This document shows, one piece after another, positions 45,175-55,200 of a DNA stretch of 64,000 nt. This DNA is from Lentimonas sp. CC4. Lineage in GTDB: Bacteria > Verrucomicrobiota > Verrucomicrobiia > Opitutales > Coraliomargaritaceae. Every line of letters starts with the position of its first letter. The stretch's first letter is position 1. The notes under the pieces are model-generated. The model saw only the letters and a program-made list of their open reading frames with translations. It ran no database searches and had not been told where the DNA came from. Where the stretch lies: NCBI RefSeq assembly GCF_902728235.1, contig NZ_CACVBO010000002.1, forward strand, positions 682,001 through 746,000. The letters run 5' to 3'. The position numbers were made by a program, and so were the translations under genes.

Positions 45175-45205
45175 TAGACCGGCCCAACCACTCTCAAATT
45201 CGACA

Positions 45206-46603
45206 ATGAAAAAATCATCACGAAACTTCATGACGCGCCGCCGCTTCCTCGCTGACTGTGGCAAAATGACTGGAATTGGAGCCATGTCCTCCATGCTGTC
45301 ACTGTCGATGGTCAACAAACTGTTTGCAGCGCGAACTCCCGGCTCGGTCACCGACTACAAAGGGCTCGTCTGTATCTTTCTCTTTGGTGGCAATGATTCC
45401 TACAATATGCTCGCACCGGGTGTCAGCGGCTATGCCGATTATCTCGCGACACGTGGCGTGCTCGGCATCCCGCTAGCGGACACGCATCAGATCATCGAAA
45501 GCTCGCAAGACTACCACTTAAACACTAGCCTCGCAGACCTCAAAACACTCTTCGATAATGAGGACTTAAGCTTTATCACCAATGTGGGCACACTGATCCA
45601 ACCCACCACACTCAGTGAATACAGTTCAGGCAGCGTGCCATTGCCGTATGGACGCTTTTCGCACAATGATCAACTAGAGCAGTGGCAAACCTCCATCTCC
45701 ACCAGTAAAACCGGCCCCTTCGCAGGCACCGGTTGGGGCGGCCGAATGATCGACATACTAAATGATGCCGCGAATAACAACGCCACCACCAGCGTGAGCC
45801 TAGCTCCTTATGGAGCGAATACGTATCAAGTCGGCAATTCCTCCAGCCCGTTCAATACCAGAGGCGGCGTCAACTCACTCGATCTTTACAAGACAGATAG
45901 CTTGGTGAAGCTCGGCATGGACGCGACTTTAGAAACACAGTATGCCTCCGTATTGCAGGCACATCATAACTATATCCGGGAAGATGCCTTGGCGCAGAGC
46001 GAACTCTTAGAGCAGATTGAGCAAAATACCGTCATCAACACCGTCTTCCCCGATAGCAGTCTCGGACAACAACTCCTCCAAATCGCGAAGTATATAAAAT
46101 CCCAAGGCATCGATGCTCTCAACGCAAACCGCCAAACCTTCTTTGCCGGTCAAACAGGCTTTGATACCCATGGCGGCGGGATCGATACACATAACAGTTT
46201 AATGACCACGCTGAACGACGCACTCGTCGCCTTTAACGCGGCACTCAAAGAGATCGGTTACCATGATCGCGTCGTTACTTACACGGCGTCTGACTTTGGC
46301 CGTTCGTTGACACCCAATAGCGTCGGCTCTGATCACGGATGGGGTGGCAATCAACTCGTGATGGGCGGCCCCGTGCAAGGCGGCAAAGTCTTCGGCACCT
46401 ATCCAGACATCGCCTTAAACACGACCACCGATGTCGGGCGCGGCCGACAACTGCCCACGACCTCAGTCGATGAACTACACGCCTCACTCGCCTACTGGTT
46501 CGGCGTCGAAAATAACAGCGAAATGGAAACCGTCGTCCCCAACATTCGAAATTTTTGGACCAGTGGTTCCACCGAGACTCCGATCGCGGGTCTGTTCGCT
46601 TAA
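45206..46603 (+). CDS. Tat-exported DUF1501 protein, DUF1800 partner
   Basis: 465 aa from ATG 45206, which places the twin-arginine motif (MTRRRFLADCG) at the N-terminus; upstream in-frame codons overlap the DUF1800 gene in another frame. Motifs: LVCIFLFGGNDSYNMLAP, YGRFSHNDQLEQWQT, GQTGFDTHGGGIDTHNSL and FGRSLTPNSVGSDHGWGG. It is a different subtype from the DUF1501 protein at 19950, being the DUF1800-linked rather than the DUF1553-linked branch. A function coupled to its upstream neighbour is inferred from the conserved pairing. Confidence 0.92.
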   Translation: MKKSSRNFMTRRRFLADCGKMTGIGAMSSMLSLSMVNKLFAARTPGSVTDYKGLVCIFLFGGNDSYNMLAPGVSGYADYLATRGVLGIPLADTHQIIESSQDYHLNTSLADLKTLFDNEDLSFITNVGTLIQPTTLSEYSSGSVPLPYGRFSHNDQLEQWQTSISTSKTGPFAGTGWGGRMIDILNDAANNNATTSVSLAPYGANTYQVGNSSSPFNTRGGVNSLDLYKTDSLVKLGMDATLETQYASVLQAHHNYIREDALAQSELLEQIEQNTVINTVFPDSSLGQQLLQIAKYIKSQGIDALNANRQTFFAGQTGFDTHGGGIDTHNSLMTTLNDALVAFNAALKEIGYHDRVVTYTASDFGRSLTPNSVGSDHGWGGNQLVMGGPVQGGKVFGTYPDIALNTTTDVGRGRQLPTTSVDELHASLAYWFGVENNSEMETVVPNIRNFWTSGSTETPIAGLFA

Positions 46604-46620
46604 TCGAAATGAACCTTAAA

Positions 46621-46657
46621 GAGTAGTTAGAAGTTAGAAGACAGGAGTTAGAAGCTG
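46621..46657. repeat. Short AGTTAGAAG direct repeats
   Basis: Three near-copies of AGTTAGAAG lie between the DUF1501 stop and the next gene. It is a small simple-sequence feature. Confidence 0.6.
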
Positions 46658-46665
46658 AATATCGT

Positions 46666-47229
46666 ATGAATAAACGTAGCATCGCGTCGCTGATCGGCTT
46701 AGTCCTGCTAGGGAGTGCCAGCGTCATTCTTTATACCAACTCCAAGCAGCGCGAAGAACCGCAGGCGGAAACACGGGAGGAAGCAATTGCCCGCATGGAG
46801 CACGTCAATGCGGAGATCAGCCGCTCGCTGCGCTTCAACCAGTGGGATGCCAAACTGCAGAACGATCCCCGCGATCGTTCAAACTTCTCGGAAATGGCGC
46901 TCGAATTAGACAATCCAACGATTGAAGAATCCGACGCAAAGATCGCGATTCATTCGCTACTGAGCTCGATGCGGACGACCGTCTACCGCGGCGACTACCC
47001 AGCAGGCTTAAACGTCGAAATCACCAACGCGCTCCTAGGCGACAATCCCAGAAAAGTCGCTTACCTCCCCATGGATTCTCCCAGAATAAACGAATATGGC
47101 GAGCTAGTCGATGAATACGGCACCGCTTACTGGTTTCACAGCAAGGCTTCGAATGACCTCACCATCACATCCGCAGGTCCAGACAAGCGCTTACACACAG
47201 CAGATGATATCAGATACCCCACGGACTAG
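46666..47229 (+). CDS. Membrane-anchored hypothetical protein with pseudopilin-like C-terminus
   Basis: 187 aa. An N-terminal anchor (residues ~7-23, ASLIGLVLLGSASVILY) precedes a soluble charged region. The end, DEYGTAYWFHSKASNDLTITSAGPDKRLHTADDI, resembles the C-terminal loop of GspG-type pseudopilins (DPWGxPY...SxGxDG...DDI), though the prepilin N-terminus is absent. It lies 62 bp after the DUF1501 gene and 32 bp before the PEP-CTERM gene, so it is probably in the same operon. Function unknown. Confidence 0.65.
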   Translation: MNKRSIASLIGLVLLGSASVILYTNSKQREEPQAETREEAIARMEHVNAEISRSLRFNQWDAKLQNDPRDRSNFSEMALELDNPTIEESDAKIAIHSLLSSMRTTVYRGDYPAGLNVEITNALLGDNPRKVAYLPMDSPRINEYGELVDEYGTAYWFHSKASNDLTITSAGPDKRLHTADDIRYPTD

Positions 47230-47261
47230 CTCAAAAAAACGATCCGCTCAAATTGCTTAAA

Positions 47262-47846
47262 ATGAAATTCGCGCAGCTGACATTCCTACTGCTCATGGTC
47301 TCGCAGGCACATGGCTTCACGATCTATTCAGAAGCCATTTCAGGAGACCTCAGCCACCTCATCAATGCGCCGACCTCGATCGGAGAATTGAATGCAGGGC
47401 CGAACAGTATCATCGGCACCATCAATGAAGGTGGTTCCTTCAACCCAGATGTGTTCACCTTCTCCGTTGCCGCCAACCACCGACTCGCTTCGCTCGAATT
47501 CATCTTCGACAGCAACACAGAGAATCACTTTCTGGCGATGTCTGATGAAAGCACCTTAGAGGCAGTCCCTGAGTATCTCCTATTTGCCTCACTCGTCACA
47601 AACGCTCAGAACGGAACAAATATCCTAGCAACCGAATCCGATGGCGGCAACCAATCCGGCGCAGGCTACAGTTTACCACTAAGCTCAGGCAACTACAGCC
47701 TCTGGTTTCAGGAAACGAGCAATGCTCCGATTAATTACACCTTCACCTTCGCCACTGAAGTCATCCCAGAACCCGCCAATAGCACCCTGCTGCTCTCGTG
47801 TATCACCTGCGTGATGTTACTCTTCAGAAGACCACGGCACTCCTAG
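47262..47846 (+). CDS. PEP-CTERM sorting-signal protein
   Basis: 194 aa from ATG 47262 (MKFAQLTFLLLMVSQAHG signal peptide). The C-terminus is a PEP-CTERM signal: VIPEPANS, a hydrophobic helix (TLLLSCITCVMLLF) and a terminal RRPR. It is thus expected to be processed by an exosortase and sorted to the surface or matrix. The middle is an acidic, Asn/Ser-rich beta-type region (FNPDVFTFSVAANHRLASLEF, SSGNYSLWFQE) resembling bacterial pre-peptidase-like domains. It is the last gene of the DUF1800/DUF1501 cluster. Confidence 0.88.
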   Translation: MKFAQLTFLLLMVSQAHGFTIYSEAISGDLSHLINAPTSIGELNAGPNSIIGTINEGGSFNPDVFTFSVAANHRLASLEFIFDSNTENHFLAMSDESTLEAVPEYLLFASLVTNAQNGTNILATESDGGNQSGAGYSLPLSSGNYSLWFQETSNAPINYTFTFATEVIPEPANSTLLLSCITCVMLLFRRPRHS

Positions 47847-47848
47847 CG

Positions 47849-48505
47849 GGAGGGATGGCCTCCCGCTAGGAGTGCGTTCTACGCTGTCGTCTGCGTTCTA
47901 CGCTGCCGTCTGCCGAACCTCAGCACTGATCAGACGCACGTGCACACCGTAAGACGAGGCGGAGCTCGTCCCTCCCGATTAAATAGTAAGTCATAGCAGC
48001 ACGGGAGGGATGGCCTCCGCGCTTGCTGCGTTCTACGCTGCCGTCTGCCGAACCTCAGCACTGATTAGACGCACGTGCACACTGTAAGACGAGGCGGAGC
48101 TCGTCCCTCCCGGTTAAATAGTAAGTCATAGCAGCACGGGAGGGATGGCCTCCGCGCCGTCTGCCGAACCTCAGCACCGATCAGACGCACGTGCACACTG
48201 CAAGACGAGGCGGAGCTCGTCCCTCCCGATTAAATAGTAAGTCATAGCAGCACGGGAGGGATGGCCTCCGCGCTTGCTGCGTTCTACGCTGCCGTCTGCC
48301 GAACCTCAGCACTGATCATACGCACGTGCACACTGTAAGACGAGGCGGAGCTCGTCCCTCCCGATTAAATAGTAAGTCATAGCAGCACGGGAGGGATGGC
48401 CTCCGCGCTTGCTGCGTTCTACGCTGCCGTCTGCCGAACCTCAGCACTGATCAGACGCACGTGCACACCGTAAGACGAGGCGGAGCTCGTCCCTCCCGAT
48501 TAAAT
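47849..48505. repeat. Five-copy tandem array of a palindromic GGGAGGGAYGG element
   Basis: Units start at 47849, 48003, 48138, 48254 and 48389 (154, 135, 116, 135 and ~117 bp). Each runs from GGGAGGGATGGCCTCC through CGTCTGCCGAACCTCAGCAC to GACGAGGCGGAGCTCGTCCC and TCCC, so both ends are complementary and a long hairpin is possible. Unit 3 lacks 19 bp. Single relatives occur at 58426-58554, 60846-60925 and 62572-62676. Confidence 0.95.
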
Positions 48506-48547
48506 GCCACATGAATCGGCAACCTAATTTAACCAGCGTCTCGCCCA

Positions 48548-48735
48548 GGGGACTGTCTCACAAATAGAGATATAAGGATTATCGACGTCATAATCGTAAT
48601 CTTACTCCTCTGGGCTGATTCGTAAGGTCTTCAATCAGAACGCTTCGATTATGATTACGATGAAGAGTAAGATTAAGAGAGTAACAGCCACTCAATAAAT
48701 TTACTAGGTCTGTGGCATTTGTGAGACAGCTTCCC
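48548..48735. mobile_element. MITE-like element with CTGTCTCACAAAT terminal inverted repeats
   Basis: CTGTCTCACAAAT (48553-48565) and ATTTGTGAGACAG (48717-48729) are perfect inverted repeats, each bordered outward by G-rich/C-rich ends (GGGGA / CTTCCC). A second nested inverted repeat, TAATCTTACTC (48597-48607) / GAGTAAGATTA (48665-48675), lies inside. It is 188 bp with no ORF. No target duplication is obvious. Related single ends lie near 29 and 10320. Confidence 0.75.
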
Positions 48736-48747
48736 AACCAGCCCCCA

Positions 48748-50247
48748 TTAATCCGCACGTATCCTTAATACTTCAGGCTCATTCACCAATCCTGCGGGGC
48801 GACTGTTTTGCTTCAATTCAGTCTCAAAGGCTTTCGCAAGCGCCTTGAGCTGCTCAACTATTTCTGGGTGCTGCTGCAACAGATTATTCTGCTCCGCCAT
48901 GTCTTCATCTAAATGATACAGCGCCATGATCGACGAACTCGCGCCTTTGCCGCGGCGGCTCTTGTCTTTGCCATTGGCTTTACCGAAATGCAACTTCCAC
49001 GGCCCGGAGCGCACCGCTTTGAGTGCATTGCCCTTATAATAGAAAAAGGCCTGATGCGGTGTTCCAGCTCCGTCGATCAACACGGGTAAAATATCACAGC
49101 CATCGATCACACGATCCGTCGGTAGTTCAGCCCCCGCGAGCTGTGCAAAGGTCGGCAGCAGATCCATCGCAGTTATCAACTCATCATTCACCTGCCCTGC
49201 GGGTATATGTCCGGGCCAGCGAATGACTGCTGGCACACGTTGACCACCTTCATAGGAGCTACCCTTCTTGCCGGTGAGCGGATCGGCATGGCCAACGGAT
49301 GGGCCGTTGTCCGAGGTGAAAATCACCACGGTGTTTTCATCGATTCCGTTGGCTTTGAGCGCATCGATAATTTGTCCGACCGACCAATCGATTTCGCTAA
49401 TCGATTGATTGTAAATCTTGTCGCGGGTGAAGTAGTCGATGCCCTTCTCATTTTTTAACTTCGCTTTGATGTCATCAGGAACCGCTTCCATGAATGACGG
49501 TGACATATGAATCGGCCGGTGCGGAATTGGATGCGGCACATAGAGAAAGAAGGATTCGTCTCGATGACGTTCGATAAAATCGACCGCGCGCTCGGTGATC
49601 CGTTGCGTTAAATAATCCGCATCCGGTTCTTCCTCGATCACTGTCTCCATTTCCAACAGCGGCAGCGGCGGAAACTTGTGTTTTTTGTTATTGGTATGAA
49701 AGGGGTGAATGTCGTGACTGTATGGCAGCCCAAAGAATTCATCAAAGCCCTGACGTGTCGGGAGAAACTCGGGCTGATCCCCCAGATGCCATTTGCCAAA
49801 CATACCTGTCGCATAGCCCTCTGCTTTCAGCAGCTCGGCGATGGTGATTTCATCAAGGTTGAGCCCATTCTTGTCGCCAGCGAGAAAAACCCCACCCGCC
49901 AAACCGATACGCTTCGGATAGCACCCAGTCATCAGTGCTGAGCGCGACGGCGTGCAGACGGAGCCCGCCACATAAAAGCTGGTCAGCTTTGCACCCTCGG
50001 CCGCCATTTGATCGATGCGCGGTGTCTTTACATGATCGCCTCCAAAGCAACCGAGATCCGCATACCCTTGGTCATCCGTGAAAATGATCACAAAGTTTGG
50101 TTTCGACGGGCTCACCACAGATGGTTTCGATCCTTCGGCTTTGCTTAGGGCCGGCTGGCTCACCATAGATGGTTTGGACAGCAACCGTGTGGAAGGACAC
50201 AGCAAGACTAGGAGTCCAAGGATTAAAGTCGGGGTAATGCGTCTCAT
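48748..50247 (-). CDS. Secreted sulfatase (group C) with repeat-encoded insert
   Basis: 499 aa; signal peptide at residues ~1-22. FTDDQGYADLG and Cys98 in CTPSR are the active-site motifs; FGKWHLGD and TSDNGPSVG follow. KAVRSGPWKLHFGK assigns it to group C. Residues ~24-50 (SKPSMVS...SKAEGSKPSVVS) are encoded by the repeat at 50098-50180 and are homologous in position and frame to the insert of the sulfatase at 38022. It stands alone on the - strand, with 702 bp of non-coding DNA upstream. Confidence 0.93.
   Translation of the reverse strand: MRRITPTLILGLLVLLCPSTRLLSKPSMVSQPALSKAEGSKPSVVSPSKPNFVIIFTDDQGYADLGCFGGDHVKTPRIDQMAAEGAKLTSFYVAGSVCTPSRSALMTGCYPKRIGLAGGVFLAGDKNGLNLDEITIAELLKAEGYATGMFGKWHLGDQPEFLPTRQGFDEFFGLPYSHDIHPFHTNNKKHKFPPLPLLEMETVIEEEPDADYLTQRITERAVDFIERHRDESFFLYVPHPIPHRPIHMSPSFMEAVPDDIKAKLKNEKGIDYFTRDKIYNQSISEIDWSVGQIIDALKANGIDENTVVIFTSDNGPSVGHADPLTGKKGSSYEGGQRVPAVIRWPGHIPAGQVNDELITAMDLLPTFAQLAGAELPTDRVIDGCDILPVLIDGAGTPHQAFFYYKGNALKAVRSGPWKLHFGKANGKDKSRRGKGASSSIMALYHLDEDMAEQNNLLQQHPEIVEQLKALAKAFETELKQNSRPAGLVNEPEVLRIRAD
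50098..50180. repeat. Palindromic repeat inside a sulfatase coding sequence (second case)
   Basis: Two copies of GGCTCACCA(C/T)AGATGG flank a CCTTCGGCTTTGCTTAGGG core, the same layout as at 39338-39416. It encodes the linker between signal peptide and catalytic domain without breaking the frame. Confidence 0.8.
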
Positions 50248-50949
50248 AGGAAATTAAAAACAATAAAGTAAGCCCACTGGATCATCGTGCAGGTCTGCCG
50301 ATATCATCAGTTCAATTAAAGAGTGAAGTAGATCAGGCAATGAACGATCAGTTTGAAAGCCTTAGAATATACACTCATTCTGCTCTTTCGGCTATCACTC
50401 AAATAAGGGATAAGAAGCCGAAGGGCGAGCTAAGCACCCCAGAGTGGAAAGGAATATTCGTTGCGCATTGGTTGACGATGGTCACTTGAACCTTAGCTGA
50501 AGTCCGACTGCAAAATTTACATTACAATATAGAGCAGAAGTCTGTAGGTCGGATCGATAACGCTAGAAAGGATAGTGCTCCAGTTCTTATATTCGAATAT
50601 TTTGACGATTATTGTATAAAAATAAGCGCCAGTAAATAACAAGTTTTAGTGAATTTATAGCGTATGCATACTCGAAATAGCATCAAGATGAGATCTCACG
50701 CTAAGACTGTTAATATTAACCAAAAATAATAAAAACTAAAAAACTTAAAATGCTGATAGGCAGTATCTTATAGCTTTATACGTAGAGTTCTAAACGCTAT
50801 AATTTGGTATTAAAACTCAGATGTATGACGCATTCTCGTTATTAATATCGCGTGTATACGCTATAGTAATAAAAACTAGAATCAGCCATGATGTAATCGT
50901 CAGTTGTAAACTGAACGATACTCCAACCCTCAAGTAATAAAGACGTAAT
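50248..50949. other. AT-rich divergent intergenic region, no gene
   Basis: About 700 bp without a credible ORF, becoming strongly AT-rich from about 50580. It separates a - strand sulfatase from a + strand PEP-CTERM gene and must hold both promoters. No repeat or RNA gene was recognised. Confidence 0.5.
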
Positions 50950-51684
50950 ATGACAAAATCAAAGATAAGAAGTTTAATGCTATTGGCAGCGACTAGCACC
51001 GCTATTACCTCTCAAGCGATAGGCCAAGTCACGATCAGCCAGAACGCCCTACCAGCAACAGTTGACCTCACCACAATTGGAACCACAGACTGGATGAAGC
51101 TAGGCGATGGTGACGATACTACTGGCTCATTTGTGGTATTTGAGAAAGCCAGCGCCGATTTCATCGGCACAGTCACTGGAGGACCTAATGATTTTGTCCA
51201 AGACGACTTTAACGGATTCCCTTCGGCGATGAGTTGGACCGATGGGACAGCGCTAAATACAGTAGGTTCAAGTGTAACTGGCTCAATGGAAGCTAAGGGC
51301 CCATCTACTGATGAAACGCTACCGGCCTCACTCACCTTTGACATCACTGGACTTGATGCCGGAGATTACCAGTTAAACGTATACGCAAACGGGTATCGTT
51401 CGAATTGGACATTTGGTGCATCCCTAGATGGTGGCGGGGCCAGTGATACTGTCACTCAAGCTGGGACTGGGAGTTTCAGCGCGACCTTCACAACCGATTT
51501 TACAGTAACAGCAGGTCAAACTCTAACCGTCCTTTTTAGTCAAAACTCAGATGGTTTAGGAACTGCAGACAATATTGCCATTGGCGGCATCACGCTTGCC
51601 GCTATCCCCGAGCCTGGCACTTACGCTTTGCTTGCAGGTTCGCTCGCTCTCTGCTCAGTCATGGTTCGTCGCCGTCGCTCGTAA
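50950..51684 (+). CDS. PEP-CTERM sorting-signal protein
   Basis: 244 aa. A signal peptide (residues ~1-25) is followed by a Thr/Ser/Asp-rich beta-sandwich-like body (LTFDITGLDAGDYQLNVYANG, SATFTTDFTVTAGQTLTVLFSQNSDG). The C-terminal signal is complete: AIPEPGTY, hydrophobic helix ALLAGSLALCSVMV, and RRRRS. It is expected to be cut by exosortase and delivered to the outer surface. It is monocistronic, with a strong terminator 36 bp downstream. Its role, perhaps adhesion or matrix, is not known. Confidence 0.9.
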   Translation: MTKSKIRSLMLLAATSTAITSQAIGQVTISQNALPATVDLTTIGTTDWMKLGDGDDTTGSFVVFEKASADFIGTVTGGPNDFVQDDFNGFPSAMSWTDGTALNTVGSSVTGSMEAKGPSTDETLPASLTFDITGLDAGDYQLNVYANGYRSNWTFGASLDGGGASDTVTQAGTGSFSATFTTDFTVTAGQTLTVLFSQNSDGLGTADNIAIGGITLAAIPEPGTYALLAGSLALCSVMVRRRRS

Positions 51685-51719
51685 AGAAATAACAGCGACA
51701 CATTATCATTCACATCACA

Positions 51720-51757
51720 TGCGAGTGGAGCCAACCAGCTCCACTCGCATTTTTTTT
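51720..51757 (+). terminator. Strong intrinsic terminator
   Basis: A perfect 12-bp stem TGCGAGTGGAGC (51720-51731) / GCTCCACTCGCA (51738-51749), with 6-nt loop CAACCA, is followed by eight T residues. It ends the PEP-CTERM transcript. Confidence 0.95.
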
Positions 51758-51889
51758 GCGCGCAGGTCTGTCACCTGCATCAAGGCAGTCAACATCACCA
51801 GTGAATCCACTGGCAATTAAGTAGTTAGACGGAGGCCTACATATAGATTAATTGAGCCCCGCTCACATCTAAGTGAATTGAGTTTTTTT

Positions 51890-51964
51890 AGTAGCGTGCA
51901 GCTTTAGCAAACGTTCAGAACCTCAGCTGGAAAAGCTGCTGGCACTATGCACGCTCGCTAAAGC
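51890..51964. repeat. Long palindromic extragenic element
   Basis: AGCGTGCAGCTTTAGC on the left is complementary, with small gaps, to TGCACGCTCGCTAAAGC on the right. CAGCTGG...CTGCTGG words lie in the loop. There is no ORF. Confidence 0.65.
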
Positions 51965-51987
51965 TCAATGCCAATGCATATCAAGTA

Positions 51988-52182
51988 GCACCAAAGGTGC
52001 GTCCTATATCAGCCTAGGGCAACGCCCTAGGATTTGAATCAACCACCTCCTGAGCCCTGAAAGGGCGTCTTAATCGCGCAAAGGCTTGGATTTTCGAATA
52101 GAACGCCCTTTCAGGGCTAGCTGTCTGGGCTTAAATTCCCGGGGCGTTGCCCCGGGCTGACAGAGGTTGCCCCTTTGGGGCG
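51988..52182. repeat. Cluster of short palindromes of the CCTAGGGCAACGCCCTAGG type
   Basis: Six hairpins occur in a row: GCACCAAAGGTGC (51988-52000), CCTAGGGCAACGCCCTAGG (52013-52031), GCCCTGAAAGGGC (52054-52066), CGCCCTTTCAGGGC (52104-52117), CCCGGGGCGTTGCCCCGGG (52138-52156) and GCCCCTTTGGGGC (52169-52181). This style of repeat is common between genes in Planctomycetota, Verrucomicrobiota and Bacteroidota. The 613-bp gap 51685-52297 holds no gene. Confidence 0.85.
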
Positions 52183-52297
52183 AGCAATCATCCAAATTGC
52201 AAATATGACACTCTAGTTTTCTGCTTAACGGTTATATCATTTTTAATATGCAATGGACGTTCGCTTCACGCTACGAATTTTTGACGAGATACCAGGT

Positions 52298-55200
52298 CTA
52301 GCCCAGTGTCACGATCAAGCGCTGGTCTTTGTTCACTGTAACCCCGGCATTAAACGTCAACACATAGCGTTCTGCTTCAGAGCTAAAGGCCACATCCACC
52401 GACTTGCCGTCGAGTTCGACCTTAGCGCTGGTCGCAGCTAAACCGTTGACTTTATCCAGGTTAAATTCCTTGAGCTCTAAGCGGCCATAATTGATTTCCA
52501 ATACGACGACTTGTTGACCAGATGTAACCTTCTGCACAAAGCTTCCCCAACCCTCTGCCACGGTGAAGCCAGCGCGGAAGTCCTCAGGACTCAGGCGCGG
52601 ACCAAAGCCAAGCTTGCCTTCGGGGCCATCGTAGCGATAGCCGCAGGCAGCCATGAATGCACCATAACTGGCCATGGCCCGTGAGTAGTGATCCGAACAT
52701 TCGATCTCATTATACGGGTTGCGTTTGTCCGGTGTATAACGGTCATTGATTGCTTTACCGATTGCCAAGCCCTCTTCCAACATACCTTCCCAAATCATGT
52801 GGGCGGCGACCTGCCATTCAAAACCGGTCATACACTCATTTAGGTAGCCAGCGTAACTCTCCTTACCACTCTTTGGCAGTATCTTACCATTGGGGAAGCT
52901 ACACATCACTAGCCCGGCATCGCCCTCGGTTGCATACCAGCGACCGTTGGTCATGGCTTTACGGAAGGCGCCCACGTCAGGCGTGAAGTTGTATTTCCAC
53001 AGGGCTTGCAGCGTCTGCTTGATCTTATCGTTCGGTAAAATCGGATCAATCCCCAGATTGGGTAACCAGGAATCGCCTAGGATTTGGTCAATGTGGCAGC
53101 CGTTGGTCGAGCCGTGCATTTGCTTCTCGTTAGCCGGCGGCTTGTGAATAAAGTAACCGAACTCTTCGTTCCATAAGAGATCGACCATGGCTGGCGCGCC
53201 TTTAGTCACGATGCCCTCATAGCGCGCTGCCACGGCAGGCTCATTCATCTGGCGAGCCATCACTGCGGAGGCTTTGAGCGAGGCATGATAGAGGTTGATT
53301 AACCAATGCACCTGACCGAACCATGGCTCATCCAGCGTATTGTGCTGTGCGCCGACCAACATGCCGTCTTCATCTGGATCCCATTTTTGGATCACGTGAT
53401 CCATGGAAAGCTTCACGCGCTCCCACATGCTTTCGAGAAAGCTGTAGTCTGGCGTCATTTGGCTCTCGCGCAGCACGCGTAAAATCGTCCCGCAATTACC
53501 ATCAATCGCATCACCAAAACGTGCTGCATTGTGGCGGTGGCGAATGCTTCCGCTCTTGGGGTCAAAACCACGCTTATATTCGACCTTGTCGCGACACTCG
53601 CGCTCAATCGTTGGAAAGATTCGCGCTAAGCCTTGGGCATAGTGCCAAACGTGGGTGCAGTTGCCTGGGCAGCATTTTACGCCCTCATCGAAATCATAAA
53701 ACTCCTGCCCCTCTCCCACTGCCAAACGCTGCCCTATCTGCGTCTGCACACAGTCAATAGGTATAAAGGTGCGCTCTAGAAACCAATACGGCAGCGTGGA
53801 ATCATACCATGTGTCGACCCATGTTTGTGTCGTCGTGTGTAGCTCAGTTTCTCGTTGAGCCACAGTCTCCGCGGCTGCCGTCGCGGTCGGCCATAGTGTG
53901 GCGTAATGATTGAGCGCATGTGCTCCCTTCACGCGAGCAAAGCGTTTATTATATACGACGTTTGGAAAACGCCATGACAGTGAAAATGATACCGTCTTGG
54001 ATTCTCCCGGCTTTAAGGCCAACTTGCTTCCCAGTGAGGCATAAGCGGGCGCATTCATCGCGCCCGAATGAGACGCCCCACTCTTCAGAGCAGCTCCCGA
54101 GTTAAAGATGTCTGCGTCCCCAGAAACGCTTCGAGCGATATCAACGATCTGCGGTCTTTCCTCACCCAAGAGACCGAGCGCAATCGCCCCGTAATCGGCG
54201 GCAAGCGCTAGTTTTCCAGATTCATTTGATCCGCCCGGATGGCTTGAAAATTCAATTTGATCGACCTCGATATGTCCCCAACCATTGGAAGCTTGATCGC
54301 TGATCTCGATATGCGCTTGTTTGCCTGCAAGCGACTTCACGTCCCAAGTCGCCCATTCCATATCATCGGAGTTCTTGCCGGTAGTCGAATGCACCTGCTT
54401 GCCATCAACCCATAGGCTGACTGTGAGCTTTTCCTTATCATCACCACCGCCAATCAAAAAATTGATGTAAGGCTTAGTGATCTTAAAGGTCGGTGAAGTT
54501 AATTTACCAGTCGGCTTGTCACTTCTGGCATACGAATTGGCGACGCTCTTACCGCGGACACCACTCAGTTTCTGACCGCCGCTTTTACCGGAGGGGCGTT
54601 TGCCGAAAGCAGTGCCCTCGACTTTCCAGCCCTTGTAATTCTTGCCTTCAAAGTCTGCAAAGACTTCAACGTCAGCATCCGTGTGACTATTCCCAAAGTT
54701 TGTAGAGCATTCGACCGATGAAATGCCTTCTAGTGCTCGATAAACAGCAAGCTTCTTCCCGTTCGCCCTTTTACCCGATTTCGCATTGGAGATGTTTTCG
54801 ATCCAACCAGCGATGTCGATTTCTTGATCACTCGAACTCGTATTCGTCACCGTATAACGCATGACGATTACTGGGTAACTGGAATCATCACGATTCAGAG
54901 GAATGAAAGGCGTATAGGCTTGGAGCTGGACGTCTACTGGACAGGCAGGATCCGCGTAGTCAACGGTCGCCATTGGGTATTGATTCGTGAAAGTGACATT
55001 TGAAAAACCTTTCGAATCGAGTGTGTAGGTTTTTCCGCCGGCCTGCAGTGCGAAGCCTTGGCTCATGGGCGAATGCGCGACATCGGGTTCGAGATAGCGT
55101 GGCCCCTTGCCGGTGTTCTTCGAGTCCAATGCTCCATCCAGATTCCAATGCCATAGCTGCCCGTCACCACCGAGATACACCTGCCCCGTGCAGATGCCAT

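Noticed and set aside
51988-52182. Tandem terminators or attenuators
   Set aside because: The hairpins lack T-runs and match the style of common extragenic palindromes in these phyla.
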